In this document: positions 12,293 through 14,312 of the stretch, in pieces
How positions within the stretch are numbered: position 1 is the stretch's first letter
How the letters are laid out: each line of letters begins with the position of its first letter
NCBI GenBank assembly: GCA_949288455.1
Contig: CASEKF010000039.1
Span: 1 to 14,312 of the forward strand
Origin: an uncultured bacterium
Lineage (GTDB): Bacteria > Vulcanimicrobiota > CADAWZ01
Length of the DNA: 14,312 nucleotides
Direction of reading: 5' to 3'
Translations under genes and position numbers: made by a program
The notes under the pieces: generated by a model
What the model was told of the DNA's origin: nothing
The model's input: only the letters and a program-made list of their open reading frames with translations
Databases searched by the model: none

Positions 12293-14312
12293 ATGCAAGA
12301 AGAAGCCTTAGAATTGTTAGAGCAGGCAAAGAAACTTAATCCGGCAAATGATGGGGAAGAATTTAAAAAACTTTTGGATAAATCTTTGAGTTTGGATCCC
12401 GACAATGGCGAATCTCATATTTATCTGGGACTTTATTATTTTGTTAATAAAGATTGGGATAAAGCTTGCGTTGAATTGATAGATGGCCTAAATATAGATT
12501 GTTTTGCCTATAATAATATGGAGCTTGCCGAACAGGCATACGTCGCTCTTGGAAAAATGCTGACAAAAAAAGGCGATAAAGAAATGGCCTTGATGTATTT
12601 CTGCTCGTTAATAGGTTTATATCCTGAGTCTAAATTTTCTCTTAAGCTTGCTCAGCAGATTTACAAGGATTTGGATCCTATGTGGCTTAAGTATTATGAT
12701 CTTGCTTGCGAGGCTTTTGCCGAAGGTCGCTTAGACGAGGCTGAAGAGTTATTTAACGCGTCGAAAGATATAAATGAAACTTTTCCTTGGAACCAATATC
12801 ATCTTGGTTTGATCGCCGAAGCTAAAGACGATATTGCGGACGCTATTTATACTTTGTTGGATGCGATTGAGGAAGGCCGCCATTATCTTTTTTGTTTGGC
12901 TTTGGCCAACGCTTGTCGTTCTTTCGGAAAAACCGCGGAGGAAAAAAAGTTTTTAAACGAAACTTTGAGACTTAACAACCGTCACGCCGCTAAAATGATT
13001 GCTCAAATTAGTCAGGCTATACATGACAATGATATCGATAGAGCGGAGTTTCTGTATGAAATTATTGAGAATCAGCTGCCGGGCAGTCCTTATTCCGAAC
13101 AGGCCTTATCGTTGTTAAATAAAGACGCGTATTCTGAGAAAGAAGAGCCTGAAGTTAACGATAGCGAAAATATAGAGGACGAAAGTCATGAACAGGAAGC
13201 AATAAAGAAAATAGTATTAGACGAGCCTGATAATCTTTCCGTCGATCTTGTGGAACCCTTAGAACAATATTCTGACGATTCGCTTGAAGATAAACCTTTA
13301 TCGGGAGAAGACGTATCTATATCCTCTTTGTCTTCTGAAAATCTAGTTTCTGAACGCTCTTCCGCTATTCAGTCTGATTTATTGGAAAATTCCGAGCCTG
13401 TAATAAGAAAAATATCTTTGTCTGCGGACTCTGATAAATCTGCCGAACGGAATATTGAGAAACTTAACAATTTAGAAACAACCTTTGAAAAATATCTTGA
13501 TTCTCCGATCGCTATTGAAAAAGAGCCTGATATGGAGCTGTCGTCATCGGAAAAGACGAGAGTTATTGAGAAATTTGAACTTGCTTCTTCTGAAGAACAA
13601 GAAAGCGAGACAACGGGTCTTACCGGTTTAATGATTCAAGCTCTTGAGAATATAGACGCTTTGTCCTCTAAAAATCAAATTTCCGCAGAGGCGTCTGAAA
13701 AGTTAGCGGTCGATATTAAGGAAGCTTTTGCCGGAGCTGAGAATATACTTTGTGAGATAAAAGAACTGTGTAAATTACAAATTGCCGCTATTAAAAAACA
13801 ACAAGAAAGTTTTTTTGAGCTTATTCAGAAAGAAATCGAAAATATTTCTTTGACGTACTGTAGTTCTATTTCTGAATTAGAGGGGGCGTTAGAAAATAAG
13901 TTTAGAGCTTTTATAGAACAACAAGTTTTGATTAAGTCGTCGACCGGAACTTTAGCGCCTTCGGAATCGTTATTTATTCCTTTGAACGAGCGAGAGAAAG
14001 AAATAGAATACGAGGAATCCGCTTCCGCGTTAGAGTCTTCTGTTAATGAAGAGCTTCTTTTAACTGACGATCGTTCTGAAACGCCTGAATCGCTTTTGGA
14101 TATCGATAAAGCGGCGGAGGATAACTACGTATCGGATACTTCCGATTTATCCGAGTCTTCCGATTCTTCCGACTTATTCGAGTCTTCCGATTCTTCCGAC
14201 TTATCCGAGTCTTCCGATTCTTCCGACTTATCCGAGTCTTCCGATTCTTCCGACTTATCCGAGTCTTCCGATTCTTCCGACTTATTCGAGTCTTACGATT
14301 CTTCAGACTTAT
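12293..14312 (+). CDS. TPR protein with long acidic low-complexity tail (3' end outside window)
   Basis: The frame is open from ATG 12293 to the window end (at least 673 codons), so the C-terminus is missing. Residues 1 to about 285 are helical with tetratricopeptide-like pairs (for example SLDPDNGESHIYLGLYYF, then LACEAFAEGRLDEAEELF and YHLGLIAEAKDDIADAI), a protein-protein interaction module. Residues about 285-440 are acidic, Ser/Glu/Asp-rich and probably disordered. About 440-545 is helical with possible coiled coil (LCKLQIAAIKKQQESFFELI). The visible end is a Ser/Asp repeat (six copies of a nonapeptide such as SESSDSSDL). No signal peptide or membrane segment is seen, so it is probably cytoplasmic. 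A scaffold role is a reasonable guess; no specific function can be assigned. AAGGAG lies five bases before the start. Confidence 0.85.
   Translation, partial: MQEEALELLEQAKKLNPANDGEEFKKLLDKSLSLDPDNGESHIYLGLYYFVNKDWDKACVELIDGLNIDCFAYNNMELAEQAYVALGKMLTKKGDKEMALMYFCSLIGLYPESKFSLKLAQQIYKDLDPMWLKYYDLACEAFAEGRLDEAEELFNASKDINETFPWNQYHLGLIAEAKDDIADAIYTLLDAIEEGRHYLFCLALANACRSFGKTAEEKKFLNETLRLNNRHAAKMIAQISQAIHDNDIDRAEFLYEIIENQLPGSPYSEQALSLLNKDAYSEKEEPEVNDSENIEDESHEQEAIKKIVLDEPDNLSVDLVEPLEQYSDDSLEDKPLSGEDVSISSLSSENLVSERSSAIQSDLLENSEPVIRKISLSADSDKSAERNIEKLNNLETTFEKYLDSPIAIEKEPDMELSSSEKTRVIEKFELASSEEQESETTGLTGLMIQALENIDALSSKNQISAEASEKLAVDIKEAFAGAENILCEIKELCKLQIAAIKKQQESFFELIQKEIENISLTYCSSISELEGALENKFRAFIEQQVLIKSSTGTLAPSESLFIPLNEREKEIEYEESASALESSVNEELLLTDDRSETPESLLDIDKAAEDNYVSDTSDLSESSDSSDLFESSDSSDLSESSDSSDLSESSDSSDLSESSDSSDLFESYDSSDL
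14150..14311 (+). repeat. 27-bp in-frame tandem repeat (six copies, reaching the window edge)
   Basis: Six consecutive 27-bp units start at 14150, 14177, 14204, 14231, 14258 and 14285. Units 1, 3, 4 and 5 are identical. Unit 2 differs by one base (Ser to Phe). Unit 6 carries that change plus two others. Each unit encodes nine residues, [S/F]ES[S/Y]DSSDL. A degenerate half-unit precedes the array at about 14138-14149. The array may continue beyond the window. Confidence 0.95.

Overview
The window comes from an AT-rich bacterial chromosome. Coding DNA is moderately AT-rich and the gaps are very AT-rich. Every supported gene lies on the + strand. The organism cannot be named from the sequence. 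Three PilT-type ATPases imply type IV pilus machinery, so probably a diderm or another piliated lineage. The protein set (several proteins with no family I recognise, and a dihydropyrimidine-dehydrogenase-like fusion) suits an uncultured, deep-branching anaerobe, but that is inference.

Layout. 1-257: AT-rich leader. 258-3933: a tight cluster holding a canonical PilT retraction ATPase, a second PilT-fold protein that keeps its P-loop but has lost the catalytic Glu and the His box, and (4 bp later) a fusion of a metal-ligand-less PHP-like domain to a HAD-superfamily hydrolase. 4059-6080: a 673-aa protein made of two long helical arms with Gly at every seventh residue, separated by a hydrophobic, Gly/Phe/Met/Pro-rich centre; a rho-independent terminator follows at 6118-6163. 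6164-6546: mostly non-coding AT-rich DNA with two doubtful mini-ORFs. 6547-9387: a third PilT homologue with intact ATPase motifs, then two paralogous proteins of unknown function. 9452-11935: a PreT-PreA-like (dihydropyrimidine dehydrogenase-like) Fe-S/FAD/FMN oxidoreductase. 11936-12292: a gap rich in secondary structure that looks like a structured RNA ending in a terminator, followed by a 46-nt hairpin. 12293 to the window end: an incomplete TPR protein with a long acidic tail that ends in a 27-bp tandem repeat coding for a Ser/Asp-rich nonapeptide.

Working together (inference): the three PilT-fold proteins probably serve pilus retraction or its control. The canonical one would be the motor, the pseudo-ATPase a regulator or mixed-ring subunit, and the third a PilU-like or alternative motor. 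The unknown genes lying between and after them (PHP/HAD fusion, Gly-heptad protein, paralogous pair) are candidates for lineage-specific accessory parts of that surface system. The oxidoreductase looks metabolically separate. No complete mobile element, CRISPR array, rRNA or tRNA was found.
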